Shown here one piece after another: positions 15,001 through 22,300 of a DNA stretch of 64,000 nt (its first letter is position 1; each line of letters opens with the position of its first letter). The stretch spans positions 33,213 through 97,212 of the forward strand of contig CALUPY010000005.1 in NCBI GenBank assembly GCA_944322755.1. The letters run 5' to 3'. This DNA is from Candidatus Gastranaerophilales bacterium (GTDB lineage: Bacteria > Cyanobacteriota > Vampirovibrionia > Gastranaerophilales > Gastranaerophilaceae). The notes beneath the pieces are model-generated. The model searched no databases and was not told where the DNA came from. It worked only from the letters and a program-made list of their open reading frames with translations. The position numbers were made by a program, and so were the translations under genes.

Positions 15001-15944
15001 AATGTGATTTTGTTGTCTTTTAGCATTGCACCGACGCCGTATTTTGAATCGGAGTTTATGGTGGAAATAAGGCTGTTGAGAGTTGTGTCTTTGTTTATGT
15101 ATAGTTCCTGACCGTTTATCGAGAACGAACCCTCTGACATAGTAAGGCCCATTATGTCGCCAAAGTTTGTATTCTGATTGGTGATTTTCATGGACTTTCC
15201 TGCTTCGGATTCTATGTAAAAGTGGTTGTAATCATCAAATCCGGCTTTGTATCCGTTTACTCTGAGTTTTTCAATAACATCGTCGATTGTGTCTGAACCC
15301 TTTATCGAAATAAGGTTTCCGCCAAGTTCAAAAGTGCCTGTAGTTACACCCAGACGGCTCATTGTCATAGAACCTGTCAGATCAGAACGTGTCGAAGTAA
15401 GCCTTTTTCCGTCAAAACTTCCGGCAAATAGGTCTACTATCTTTGTTTCTCCGTCTACGCTTACTCCTTTTAACGCGTTGCTTATTGCCTGTGTGGCTGT
15501 TGCTACCTGTTTTACCGTGTATTCAATACGTTGTGAATCCACATTTCCGCTGATGAGTTCTCCGTTTACAGCCGAGCTGTTTGTATTAAATATATCCCAT
15601 ATTGAGGAGGCACTTGAGTTTTTTACGCTGTTTATAAAATCGTCGAGTGATGACACAGTTCTGTTGTAAGAACTTTTTACGCTGGAAAGTGTGCCGAGTT
15701 TGTTCGTTATTGAGGTCGAGCTGCTGTTTAAGTCATCTATTGTCTTTTGCAGGCTTTCAAGATACTCAACATATGAGCTGTTAATCTGATTTGAATAAGC
15801 GTTTCCCTCTCCTCCTGTGCCGAGTGATGAAACACCGCCAAGAGAATTTGCACTTTTCTGTTTGTTTAAAAGTACGTTGTTGACAAGTGATGAAATGGAG
15901 GCGTTTCTTGATGAAAGGCCGTTTGTGTAAATACTTATATTCAT
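1..15944 (-). CDS. Giant FliD-like surface protein with Flagellin_IN and GLUG repeats (3' end outside window)
   Basis: The minus frame from ATG 15944 stays open to the window edge, giving at least 5314 codons; the C-terminus is not visible. The start has a good Shine-Dalgarno (AGAGGAG) about 7 nt upstream. Residues 1-140 resemble the FliD/HAP2 N-terminal helix: an NGLSS...ISSLVNNVL opening and a coiled-coil-like stretch, with no signal peptide. Roughly residues 190-1910 (15380-10200) are Flagellin_IN-like repeats of about 100-130 aa, each closing with a motif like GDF.RV.G. From about 10190 to 900 come seven GLUG-type modules, each opening with GYT.IKTA.DL..IRNN and GKYILM, carrying many short GGL.G/SYATG repeats, and ending in an AGW...WD.SG motif. 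Flagellin_IN-like segments interrupt them near 6830-6230, 3830-3430 and below 900. FliD proteins are normally about 450-700 aa. Inferred role: a very long exported surface fibre or adhesin. It is a paralogue of the plus-strand gene at 16391. Confidence 0.85.
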   Translation of the reverse strand, partial: MNISIYTNGLSSRNASISSLVNNVLLNKQKSANSLGGVSSLGTGGEGNAYSNQINSSYVEYLESLQKTIDDLNSSSTSITNKLGTLSSVKSSYNRTVSSLDDFINSVKNSSASSIWDIFNTNSSAVNGELISGNVDSQRIEYTVKQVATATQAISNALKGVSVDGETKIVDLFAGSFDGKRLTSTRSDLTGSMTMSRLGVTTGTFELGGNLISIKGSDTIDDVIEKLRVNGYKAGFDDYNHFYIESEAGKSMKITNQNTNFGDIMGLTMSEGSFSINGQELYINKDTTLNSLISTINSDSKYGVGAMLKDNKITFVANRTGNVLIEIKKGTSNFTNAIGFTEGGSMNTGSLVIGNDGTAQKLSGNTAVNADSTGYTTGTFKITTGYNGSEQSAVITIEEDDGINDIINKINNSGIGISATIENGVFELVQNNKGSGYTITVEAGTSDFTEFVGMTEGTQSTGILSPGLDGDYFTHTTGTKEITDITTAGAVTAGSFKINGKTIQLKGGSIEEALAEINQYSEELGIVAEYKDNHITIRNRLTGSTALYIEGGTSNFGEITGLTTESVAASNFVAGAEGSASTLTGTEIVNSATEVGVSTIKINGITVNIAEGTLESAIKNINAVSDKTYVEASIDENGKLVLTETRHGSLPISVQDVNGNFGQITGIIGYQVIAGKEEKYGATKTILTTANSVSYGTQIMNSTVVVNGLTIGVGTNISEALNAINAHSAATGVEAFLNDEGRLVLRNIDSGVKNISFQITSGDLGRVVGAGTYTTVDGSNTHVEIQYASVTGGVTGLDDYSQVLKGSTLTIGGVTMDMGETIQDCINIINSHKDETKVEAKLTSTGQFQLVAIDDSIENISYIIGGEGDFGRATGLGSYVIQGNAPDGTPQPTPNAIQMQGAADNLTGDIKVINGTIKIADGAEIDATGKTLDQIISEINNLGLSGVSASIKDGKFTIVSMGTDVPKVTVTGDLARVTGMASYATGGAVVTDQAGTAGGADKTVTHLSGQNDSLTADMTIVSGSITVNGNTIDAAGKTLGEIVTEINDLGLNGITASIKDGKFTVTGTDTVPSVQASGDFARVTGMAEYIIGSGSSSNVVDENTETYTIVQGSEMQLNDSIVSVGGTIKIGDNAEIDTTGKSLAQVINEINAQGIDGLSASVTDGRFTLKVEGSNAPSVTATGDFARITGLASYIVEAGTSSSTEAVTVTQMQGATNTLDGSEVLLNGTVKVGSGAQINTKGMTMQEVIDAINAQGLEGITASIKDGAFTIISENGIVDVQASGDFARVSGLAGTGTAGATTSNTSAESPEVNYKTITLMQGQNTSLNGSERFVGGSIQIDRNAVIDTDGKTLNQVISEINAQNISGVTASIKDGRFTVTSERGQVDVIASGDFARVTGLASYTISEGSSTDTARPVITIHTYTGQADSLTGTETLVSGSVSIGDKTVDAAGKTLAQVVEELNALDIEGVQTAIVNGKFTVTSSSGEIEINATGDAARVTGLAEYNVSSGSSYITMQGQEDSLTGSETIVGGTLQIGVDNFNVAGKTLQQIVDEINDLSEFTNYEASITDGKFTIKFDGAAEEVLATGDFARVTGFATYDTEDGTIENIPGGTITTVQGSTSSLTGDITILGGTLQIQGGTAIDTKGKTLQQIVDEVNAQNITGITASITDGRFTIQGENVTPSIIATGDFARVSGLGDYKIEGGTVEESEPMMVTRHYGKVSDLTGDEVILSGTLKIGDAPEINTKFKNINQIVDEINALGIDGVTASVTNGKFTIDSLNGELSITATGDFARVTGLGDYTVSAADQVQTGPITITRHYGTASTLTGEETIIGGTLKVGDAAEISTKDKTLNQIAAEINALGLDGVTASIKDGRFTIESTVGELAITATGDFARVTGLADYEVEAGTSTVYSGNFINTVNRITEEEALAQGYTIIKTAQDLDNIRNNVDENGNITGKYILMNNIDLSAYENWDPIGDDSNAFTGEFNGNGYVISNLTIDRADESNVGLFGITTDAEIKNVGIENANVVGYVNVGALAGTLGGNVTNAYATGNVSGAGSMGGLIGAGYIQRDGLTFTGHTDIYSSYADVDVTVTQNSDGDIFGMALLGVGGLIGDIFGGTISESYATGDVTADIGGSYLGGLVGNNIASTIKNAYATGTVSNTDTVVAGGLVGSLWGGQISVLGITVTIDGVAQIQNSYATGNVSVQNVSQGKTGGLIGVADGSISGYIQNSFWNTDSTGASQAVGGVDSIAGASSDMSMDNIKAAGWDESIWDLSGATPTLKDQNAYAENFVAKVDYISEKEAIAQGYTVIKTAEDLNNIRNNVDENGNITGKYILMNNIDLSSFENWDPIGDGPTVFTGELNGNGFVIKNMTIDRADESNVGLFGYAKDAVVKNLGIENANVNGSAAVGALGGNFVGEVTNTYATGTVTGDLDVGGLIGINFTLNRNNSLRPDDWTIEGGSTISYSYTDVDVSSTGLMNDGYAATFTSPAYYNAIGGLVGNSANATISQSYVLGNVSGEKIGSFEQGDEDTSYVGGAVGVSWGTTISNTFVSGDVIGGQDFGSTGGLVGIHSDEYEIQFLGRIMPISVNKGAIINSYATGAVTGGSEDVITGGLVGAVSQSTDLDTYLQNSFWDINSTGQANALDSVLEDGYAVFGFNAVDANYTGTGASSDMSSAQNFIDAGWSEEIWDFSGNASSLTGTNTPSENFVSQTNHISESAAIAQGYTVIKTAEDLNNIRNNLSGKYIIMGDIDLSGYTNWDPIGDDSAAFTGELNGNGYVIKNLTIDRTDEDYVGLFGSSQGEIKNVGLENVNVKGGNYTGAIAGNLEGNIYNSFATGSVTGKNYTGGLVGSTFESANIQYAYSDVDVTGEAGAGGIAGYAVLSEISYSYSTGNVTGTKNIGGLIGLSAGNNLTNTYSTGNVKGTENVGGLLGSYMISPLGYKTGRIKNSYAAGEVSGTTNTGGFIGHASGEQMPGMSDELTGIENSFWNADTTGQPNAFGYEDIDYPVLIVGTLSSDMSSAQNFIDAGWSEDVWDFSGDMPTLKQANKTVNPTINITNPYATGEAPDPRYDDTTITGSVNAGEMADSAFWGQKDGVLTIYVDDGKIHDDSPYAASGKTGFNIEIKINANDTRTAIMNRINLLAEDDYWVTEDGDAGQPITEDDLVLVREGTGVYAKIDENGNLTLTGEGKVSIVSDTSGFSDFYGLTATDTVHKGEVIVEEETISASGELHKGNFTNSIKRLTEEQAVEQGYTIIKTAQDLDNIRNNVDENGNITGKYILMNDIDLSAYENWNPIGDSSSAFKGTFDGNGYVISNLTINRADESNVGLFGYAKDAVVKNLGIENANVNGDVFIGVLAGVFSGEVTNTYATGTASGAMSVGGLIGEDFTIIRNGMEYSVIGSNISYSYANVDVSSTVDNTDSDPSILGVQYRGFGGLVGHSANSTISESYATGNISETGNATNCLFVGGGLVGHSEGSTLSNTYATGNVSGQNEGFAGGLVGLHLSESFAHYVAGFLPLQLNTAKGSITNSFATGSVSCSISSGNVGSTAGLVGAVSENTDLDTYIQNVFWDADSTGQQNLIGKIYKFDALKYADDETFYQDANYTGTGASSDMSMDNIKAAGWDESIWDLSGSTPTLKDQNASKFTQQIYQLTEDEALKQGYTLIKTAEDLNNIRNNLSGKYILMGDIDLSGYTNWTPIGDDSNAFTGTLNGNGFVIKNLTIDRADETYVGLFGYAKNAVIKNLGIENANVNGGGVVGVLGGTISGEITNTYVTGTVTGKGFVGGLVGEDFVFDKSSLDLNEWTVNGSNISYAYADVDVTCIGDKNYEFEDIYNFFTHNSIGGLVGTSANSTISESYALGNVSGEQISSDTICYTGGLTGASWGSTLSNTFASGDVTGGQHFVSSTGGLVGMHVPYYFTANVDLGIAQFPISIPTNEGAIINSYATGSVTGSNSAGIIGLLFGGIEIDSYLQNTFWDSTSTGQTNAIKSTAPDLVNMELITDANYTGTGASSDMSSSQNFIDAGWSDEVWDFSKNPPTLKQTVQDGRVTTLTGSVNVEELLEYSAAGLDDGEITFSDGTKVTIDADAEKNIDAAIKAIKAAGLDISVGYEGKIYISSTNGPISIVADTSGFSQLVGLMETDTTYDGEVITEQVDPNAPVVDFINPVTQLTEEEAIAQGYTVIKTAADLDNIRNNVDENGNITGQYILMGDIDLSSYSNWTAIGTDASAFTGELNGNGYAIKNLTIDGTNSDYAGLFGYANNLAVISNVALKNVSIKAANNNTGALIAKMGDGAVIENSYATGTIEANGITGGLAGTMESGAKIMSSNSGLTMVGNTADYTGGIAGVLEKGAVIEDSTSASIIRDGSNLGGFAGLLNGTVKNSSFTGTVEGVENIGGIAAVIGSTGIAQNITVSGTISGTQYVGGVAGTMENGGMLSYSSIHASVYGIGDDNSIIGGLVGDNYGEITETTFSGNVNGKSDVGGFVGVNDATGNIHDTGVMSGSVTGDTGVGGIAGENYGKIRDYILVSGTVKGNSEVGGFVGVMYDGGEIANSYNLGTVQGKETIGGLVGLMNGGTIEYSYSEAVVSGDNTIGGLVGITNGGSIENSYAGGLVYGVHNTGGLAGEANGGTITDAYFNIESTNQIHGYGVLLAGVAQDSATGLTSFEIANSSEYDWINNFKTNLESNGITIPEHSSALSETAGVYRLTEEEAIALGYTVIKTADDLAAMKNNLSGKYILMNDIDLSGISNWAPIGTDFYSAFTGVFNGNGFTISNLTIDRADENNIGLFGYTFGAEIANVRLENVNINGGAAVGGLVGYSDTTKIYNSSVVNGNISAGGHVGGLVGTLASSTISNSYTDITITATDMIAGGLAGYACWSDNSEIISSGDNHSYIFNSYSSSNVMCDNNGGGLIGFLSDAFVYSSYANCDGNGGGLVGAEGGYGNNFVSTFWDKDKKHGYTTQYQLIPDDDTYVTTPPNESSVTYQGLTSEEFKNSQNFIDAGWSENVWDFSGEAPVLKTQNIFSTPVSATPPDTETPDMPDTPATGQGTELTGSVDTDDLADTAFWGQKDGVLTIHVDDGTADGFDVEIQIDAGDTRTDVLNKINDLAEDLILPEWVGDGGQHQDDQSPEPSTPSGTGNYEVIREGTGVYAKIDENGNLTLTGEGKVSIVSDTSGFADFYGLDADGAEYDGEQTFSVEQTTQHSTLTGSVDTTELTGGAFWGQSSGTIEFSNGAKVTIAATDDLDTVLQKINDAGLSAEIDENGFIKISDDSEYIRITYDNTGFSEFYGLKTPTPIIVSQGSADNLTGSEQIIS
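421..503. repeat. 83-bp exact direct repeat, copy 1
   Basis: This stretch is identical by eye to 6343-6425, 5.9 kb away in the same giant gene and in the same frame. Both copies encode the end of a Flagellin_IN-like segment. Confidence 0.85.
5892..5983. repeat. 92-bp exact direct repeat, copy 1
   Basis: Identical by eye to 8727-8818. Both encode the same part of a GLUG module, the LFGYAKDA-VVKNLGIENANVNG region. Exact DNA identity over this length points to recent duplication or gene conversion between modules. Confidence 0.85.
6343..6425. repeat. 83-bp exact direct repeat, copy 2
   Basis: Second copy of the 421-503 repeat. Confidence 0.85.
8727..8818. repeat. 92-bp exact direct repeat, copy 2
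   Basis: Second copy of the 5892-5983 repeat. Confidence 0.85.
9203..9209 (-). repeat. G7 homopolymer in coding strand
   Basis: Seven consecutive G on the coding (minus) strand inside the giant gene. Such tracts are prone to slippage. The frame is intact here. Confidence 0.6.
9411..9418 (-). repeat. G8 homopolymer in coding strand
   Basis: Eight consecutive G on the coding strand, about 200 bp from the G7 tract. It encodes part of a GLUG repeat (a TGG GGG GGG run). A one-base slip would truncate the protein roughly 2180 codons in, so this is a possible phase-variation site. Confidence 0.6.
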
Positions 15945-15953
15945 GCCAAAACT

Positions 15954-15974
15954 CCTCTCACCACAAGCAAGAGG
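15954..15974 (-). promoter_or_regulatory. Leader hairpin covering the Shine-Dalgarno of the minus giant gene
   Basis: Plus positions 15954-15958 and 15970-15974 form a 5-bp stem. On the minus-strand mRNA the 3' arm is AGAGG, which is the Shine-Dalgarno of the gene starting at 15944. The plus-strand paralogue has a comparable arrangement, which argues against chance, but the stem is short. Confidence 0.4.
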
Positions 15975-16056
15975 CTATATTCTGAAATATGCCATTGTTT
16001 GACTACACATTTTTTCATGCGTACATCCTTGGGGTATATTTTCAATTTACACAACT

Positions 16057-16082
16057 CGACATAAACAGTATATCACATTGAT
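16057..16082. repeat. Left arm of 26-bp inverted repeat spanning the minus promoter -10
   Basis: The reverse complement matches 16202-16227 at 24 of 26 positions. Each arm contains the extended -10 (TGATATACT) and the initiation region of one of the two divergent giant genes. Confidence 0.8.
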
Positions 16083-16095
16083 ATAAATAACGCAA
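16067..16095 (-). promoter_or_regulatory. Promoter of minus giant gene
   Basis: Read on the minus strand: -35 TTGCGT (16090-16095), a 17-bp spacer, then extended -10 TGA-TATACT (hexamer 16067-16072). Predicted start near 16060, leaving a leader of about 115 nt before ATG 15944. Confidence 0.65.
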
Positions 16096-16188
16096 TAGCA
16101 TAATTGTAAATGTTACAATATCGGATAGAAAGTATGCTTGATTTTCAATAATTTAGGAATGTTTTCTTTACAATTTTTATATTCTTGA

Positions 16189-16217
16189 TTGCAGAAGTGA
16201 TGTCAATATGATATACT
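16189..16217 (+). promoter_or_regulatory. Promoter of plus giant gene
   Basis: -35 TTGCAG (16189-16194), 17-bp spacer, extended -10 TGA-TATACT (hexamer 16212-16217). Predicted start near 16224. Its spacing and hexamers mirror the minus promoter, so the two genes are probably co-regulated. Confidence 0.65.
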
Positions 16218-16227
16218 GTTTATGTCG
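16202..16227. repeat. Right arm of 26-bp inverted repeat spanning the plus promoter -10
   Basis: Partner of 16057-16082. See that entry. Confidence 0.8.
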
Positions 16228-16390
16228 TAGTAGAGTTGATTAAAATTAAACAGGTCCGTATGGATTCAAATTCATTTGCAAAAATGAAAAATAGTGCTGG
16301 TTTTTGCCGTGCAAAAAGAGCAGAAATGCTTTGCACGTGTGTTTGTGCAGCAATAGTCCTTCCTGATTTTAATCGGAAGGGCAGGCTGGC
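16224..16390 (+). promoter_or_regulatory. Structured 5' leader of the plus giant gene
   Basis: The leader of about 167 nt carries two clear hairpins. The first pairs CGTGCAAA (16308-16315) with TTTGCACG (16330-16337). The second pairs CCTTCC-GATT (16358-16368, one bulged T) with AATC-GGAAGG (16371-16380). The 3' arm of the second is the only good Shine-Dalgarno, about 10 nt before ATG 16391. The start site is therefore likely occluded unless the hairpin opens. Apart from the promoters and these hairpins I see nothing else between 15945 and 16390. Confidence 0.5.
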
Positions 16391-19300
16391 ATGAGTATAA
16401 TAATTAACGGATTGACCACCTCCAGAAATTCATCAATCAGCGCAATGATTAACAATGTACTGAGCCAGAAGCAGCAGTCATTGAACAGCCTGTATCAGCA
16501 AAAAAGCGCTATTGAAGATATGTTTAATCAGGTTGCTTCAGGCGCATATACTACGAATTCCCAGATTTATCAGCTTAACTCTTACTACAACACACAGATA
16601 ATAAATCTTCAGTCTACAATAAATACTCTGGGTTCCCAGATAAATATTCATAACTCTAAAATTACGACATTGAATTCGCTAAAGAGCCAGTATTCAAAGA
16701 CTGTTACATCATTAGATGATTTTCTTCAAAGTGTAAAAGACTCTACAACGACCTCCGGTGTTCTTGATTTTACAAATACAAACCCTGATGTGGTGGATGT
16801 TGTTTTAAATAACAATAAGGTTAACACTCAAAAAATTGACTACAAAGTCACTCAGGTCGCTACAGCAACAAAAGCCATAAGCGATATTTTAAAAGGTGAG
16901 AACATAAGCTTAAATACAAAAATAACAGACTTATTTGCCGGCAGCTACAGCGGTACAAGAGTTAGTACTACGCGAAATGACCTTGATGAATCTATGACTA
17001 TGTCTGAACTCGGTATAAAAAGCGGGGTTTTTAGCATTGGAAATACTACAGTCTCTGTTAACAGCAACAATACGCTCGCAGATATTATAAAAGCACTGCA
17101 GGCAGACGGATACGGTGCAGGCATCGAAAACGGACAGTTCTACATAGATTCAAAAGGTGTTAAATCTATGAATATGCACGACCAGAGTTCCAACTTTGGC
17201 GAAAAAACAGGACTGACAATCTCTACCGGAACTTTCTCCATTAACGGAAATGAATTGACAATTGATGAAAATACTACGATAAATGACCTGTTTAATGAAA
17301 TTAACGGAGACGAAAAGTACGGAGTGGGGGCGATTCTGGATGAGAACAAAATTACACTGGTCGCAAACAGAACGGGAAATGTCTTAATTGAAATCGCAAA
17401 AGGTTCAAGCAATTTTACCAACGTTATCGGCTTTACAACAGGCGGAAAAATGATTGAAGACAATCTTGTTCTGGGTTCAGACGGTTCTGTTCAGGTTTTG
17501 GCAGGGAATAATTCAATTGCCGCAATGACAGGAGGGTTTAAAGAAGGCTCATTTGTAATCAGAAAATCCTTAAACGGAGTAACCTCGCAGGCCGTTATAG
17601 ATGTTGCAGCGGCGGATACATTAGACGATGTTATTGCAAAAATTAATGCATCGAGCCTTGATATAACAGCCTCTGTTGAAAATGACAGATTTGTTATTAA
17701 AAACAATCTCAAAGGTGCGGGATACAGTATTACTGTGGAATCAGGCAGTTCCGACTTTACGAATAAGGTCGGACTTACAGACGGAATGACCTCAACGGGT
17801 GTTTTGAATCCGGATTTGGATGCACAGTACTATACAACCCTCACGGGAATCAGAAATATTGTAAATCCTGCTAATGTGCAGGTTACAGCCGGATCTTTTA
17901 AAATTAATGACACTACGATAGAACTGAATGCCGGTACGCTCGCTGCTGCTATTGAAAAAATTAATCAATATACAAATCAAACTGGTGTAATTGCTGAATT
18001 TGACACAGAAAACGGGCATGTTGTACTGAGAAATAAAATGACAGGCAGCGAAGGTCTGTTTGTTGAAGGCGGTACAAGTAATTTTGGGGTAATTGCCGGT
18101 TTTACCACGGAAAGTTCTGCTTCCGCAGCTGCAACAATAGGACAGCAAGGCTCAAAAACTACTCTTACCGGCTCAGAGGATGTTAACAATAATACGATGA
18201 TTGAAGATTCTTCAATTATCCTCAACGGCACAATTATAGATATAAACGCAGGCACGCTGCAAAGTGCTGTACAGCAAATTAATGCAAAATCTGATATTAC
18301 ACAGATTACTGCGTCAATTGAAAATAACAGACTTGTGTTTACAGAAATGCGAAACGGTACACTCCCTATTTCTGTCAGCGATATTTCCGGTAATTTCGGA
18401 CAGTTGACAGGTATTATCGGTTATCAGGTTTCAGCTGGTCAGGAGGAAAAATACGGCAGTACTAAAACGACATATACTGCAACAAAAACAGTAAGCAACT
18501 CTGATGAAATTTTAGACAGTGTTGTTACAATTAACGGAAAAGACATTAATCTCAGCGGTACTATATCTTCAGCTATTGCAACAATAAACGCAAACTCTGC
18601 TACGACGGGAGTTGAAGCATTTATTGACGGAAACGGTAAGTTTGTTTTGAGAAATACGAACGCAGGGTCTGCAGGTTTAAGTTTCTCTGTTCAATCCGGA
18701 GATTTCGGACGTGTTGTGGGTACTGGTTCATATACTACTGTATCAGGCTCTACATCGCATGTTGAAAAGGAACATGCAACAGTGACCGGTGCAGTAACAG
18801 GTCTTGATGAGTATTCACAAGTACTTGCCGGATCTAAAATTCAGTTTGGTACGACGATTATTGACCTTGGTGCCAGTGTTGGCGCTGCATTGCTGGCTAT
18901 TAACAATAACAAAGACATAACTGGCGTTGAAGCTCTCTTAAATGACGACGGACAGTTTGTTTTGAGAGCGGTCAGTGATACTATGCAGAGTATTTCATTC
19001 AAAGTAATAGGCGTTGGCGACTTCGGACGCGTTACAGGTTTGGGTTCGTATACTGTCGGGGCTGCTCCGTCAAACGGTGAACATACGAATTATACCTACA
19101 GCAAACTTGTTGGACAAAATACGGTCTCCAAAGAAACAGAAATCACCGAATCTCAGATTACCCTCGGATTTGTGAATGATGCCGGAGTGAATGTTGAAAA
19201 GACCTTCCTTTTAAAAGACGGTACTCTTGAAGATGCAATGAGCACAATTAACGCTGCAAACTGGTATGTTAAAGCAGAAATCGTCAATGACAAACTTCAG

Positions 19301-22300
19301 TTTGTATCCAGAGATTCAGGCCCGTTTAGGATAACCCTTAGCGTTGATACAGTTAACGGTGTAACCGGCGACTTTGGCCGTGTTGTCGGAATGGCCAGCA
19401 GCACAACCCTTGACGGCAGTATTTCACATCTGAAAAAAGATCCGGCAAAATACGTTGGCGCCACAAGCGGTCTCAATTCATACGACGAACTAATCGGCAC
19501 AAATTCCATAAAATTGTGGATGACAAGAAGCAACTCCTACACAGGCGTAAACACAGAACAAGGCTCAGGTGCGCTTGCTTCTGTTGCGCAGACTATAACA
19601 TTTACCGACAAAGACGGCAACGGCTACATCTCAATACAGGATGCAATAGACAGCATTAATGACCTAAAACATATTACAAAAATCGAAGCCTCGCTTGAAA
19701 ACGGTCAGTTTGTACTGCGCCAGACCGATGCAAACACTGCCGGAGAAGGTGATACCATAAACTTTGAGGTCTCAGGAGACGGCGATTTTGCGCGTGTAGC
19801 CGGATTCGGCGACTATACGACCATAGGACAGGCTGACACCGGAAACGTTGTAGGGCAGTCTTTCAGTACCTTAACGGGTTCAAGAGATGTTGACCCTGTT
19901 AATGAAGTTCTTGAGAGCACGTTCAAATTTACTATAACAAAAGCTGTTGCCCAAAATTCTGCAGGTATAAACATGTCCATAGACATTCACGTTGCAGACG
20001 GCACGCTTGCTGATGCGGTTACCTCTATTAACCAACAGCTTGCGGCTGCAGGTATCTCTGTAACAGCATCGATTACAAACGGTAAATTTGAATTCAAATC
20101 AGATTTGGCAGGTGACTATAACATATCAGTCGATATGACAAACAGCGACTTCGGGCGTGTAATCGGAATAGGTTCCCATACTACGACAGACGGCTCATAC
20201 ACGGTACGTGAAAAACAGGCAGCAAAGGTTACAGGCGGAGTTACCGGCCTCAAATACGATTCACAGCTTACAGGCAGCGTTCAACTTACTTTGCAGGGCA
20301 TAATTACCTCTACGAATACCGGTGTAAACACAGAAGGCGGTACAAATAATGCTGTTTCTTCCGTAAAAACAATCACTCTCTCCGGTACAATAGAAGATGC
20401 TATAAATGCTATAAACGCAGAAACTGCCACTACCCAGATAAGAGCATATCTTGACGCGGACGGAAGATTTGTACTGGAACAGACGAATGCAAACACCGCA
20501 AGTGAATTTGATACAATATCATTCTCTGTTTCAGGCACCGGAGATTTTGGCGCGGTAACAGGATTGAGCGCCTATATTGCATACGGCGATGACAACACAG
20601 GCACCACAACAGGACAAACAAATTCATATATTTCCGGTGTTGTCGACAATCTTAAAGGCACGGAACAGGTTACTGACGGAAAAGTTACGGTAACTCTTGT
20701 AAATGACGTTCACAGTTGGAATACCCCTGTTACAACGACTTTTGATGTTGATATAACAGGAACTGTTCAGAATGTAGCTGAGCAAATAACTGCAAAAGCG
20801 CATGAACTCGGACTTGAACTTGATGCTTACATTGATTCTTCGACAGGCAGATTTACTCTAAAATCAACATCCTACGGCCCTGATTCTATTAGTATTGCAG
20901 TAGAAGACAGTGATTTTGGCAGAATTACCGGCATTGCAAACTATTCACTTGATTTTGGTACTGTTACAAGCGGAAATTCTACATATGAGCTTCATCCGAC
21001 ACTCTCCGGCGGTAACGAAGTGACAGGTGATATTACCATTCTCGGCGGAACTCTGCAAATAGGTGATAAAACAATCAATACAACAAACAAAACCATAGAA
21101 CAGATTGTTAATGAAGTCAACAATCTCGGACTTGCCGGTGTCACTGCAGACCTTGAAACCGGATTTTTCAGGATTAAAATGCTCGAAAATTCTGTTGACA
21201 ATCCTTATGACATTCAGGCAACAGGTGATTTTGCCAGAGTAACAGGTTTTGCTGCGTATTCGGTCGGTTCTGCAACTTATGTAGACGGATCTTACACTGT
21301 CTCTGACGGTACCCACTCATTCCAGACTAAAAGTGAAATGGGGCTGAAAAAAGATACGACATTTGTCGGTGGCAGTATTACAATAACGCATGATAACGGT
21401 TACGGTCAGAATGAGTCATTTACAATTGATACGACCGGGAAAACAGTTGAAGAAGTAGTTGCAGAAATCAATGCGGCAGGTCAGTCCGGCCCGAGTGTTG
21501 ACAGTGTTGACGGTTACAGTAAAAACTACGTCTATGCCGAGTATGTGAACGAACAGATTGTTATAAAAACGAATTATACAAACCACTCAATCACAGCAGA
21601 AGGCGACTTTGCCAGAGTAACAGGATTTTCTGCCTACACCTCAGGTGTTGCTTCAAATGCTGCACCGACCACTACTGTTGAAAACGGCACATTTGAATAC
21701 CTTAGCAGTAATAAAAATAAACTCACAGCAAATACTGAATTTGTAAACGGTACTATAAGTATATCATTTGAAAACGGCTCGAACGGTACGCGTACAATCT
21801 CCGTGAACGGTCAGGGAAAGACACTGGTAGAAGTTGTTTCAGAGCTGCAAACGCAGGCTGAGGCTTATGGTGAGGAGTTTTCAAAAGACGGATATGTTAT
21901 TAGCAAACCGGAAATAAGTTTTGATTCAACGACAGGAAAAATCAGTATAAAAACTTACGGAAACAGTCATACTGTTACTGCAACAGGCGATATGGCAAGA
22001 CTTACCGGTTTCGGTAATTATACGGTCGCCTCTGCAACGAACACTCCGGGCAGTGTCTCGATTGTAAATAATAAATATGTATATACTGATGGTACTCTTA
22101 CCGGCTCGGTAAATGTCTATGATTCTAACGGTCAGGCAATTGCAAATCAGGCCGGCTTTATTGAGTTTTATTCCGGTTCTGAAAAGATAGGATTCGTAAA
22201 AGTTGATGCAGGTGATGATTTACAAACAGTCCTGAATAAAATAAACAGTATAACCCTTACTTTCAATGCGCCCGATGACCTGCCCAGCGACAATCTTAAC

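Noticed and set aside
10200..15200. Periodic repeats considered as a CRISPR or DNA satellite
   Set aside because: The periodicity is about 300-400 bp, degenerate at DNA level and in frame, so these are protein repeats.
100..15669. Many plus-strand open frames of 60-190 codons opposite the giant minus gene
   Set aside because: They are antisense shadows of one continuous minus-strand frame that reads as coherent repeat domains; none has a recognisable domain or good Shine-Dalgarno context.
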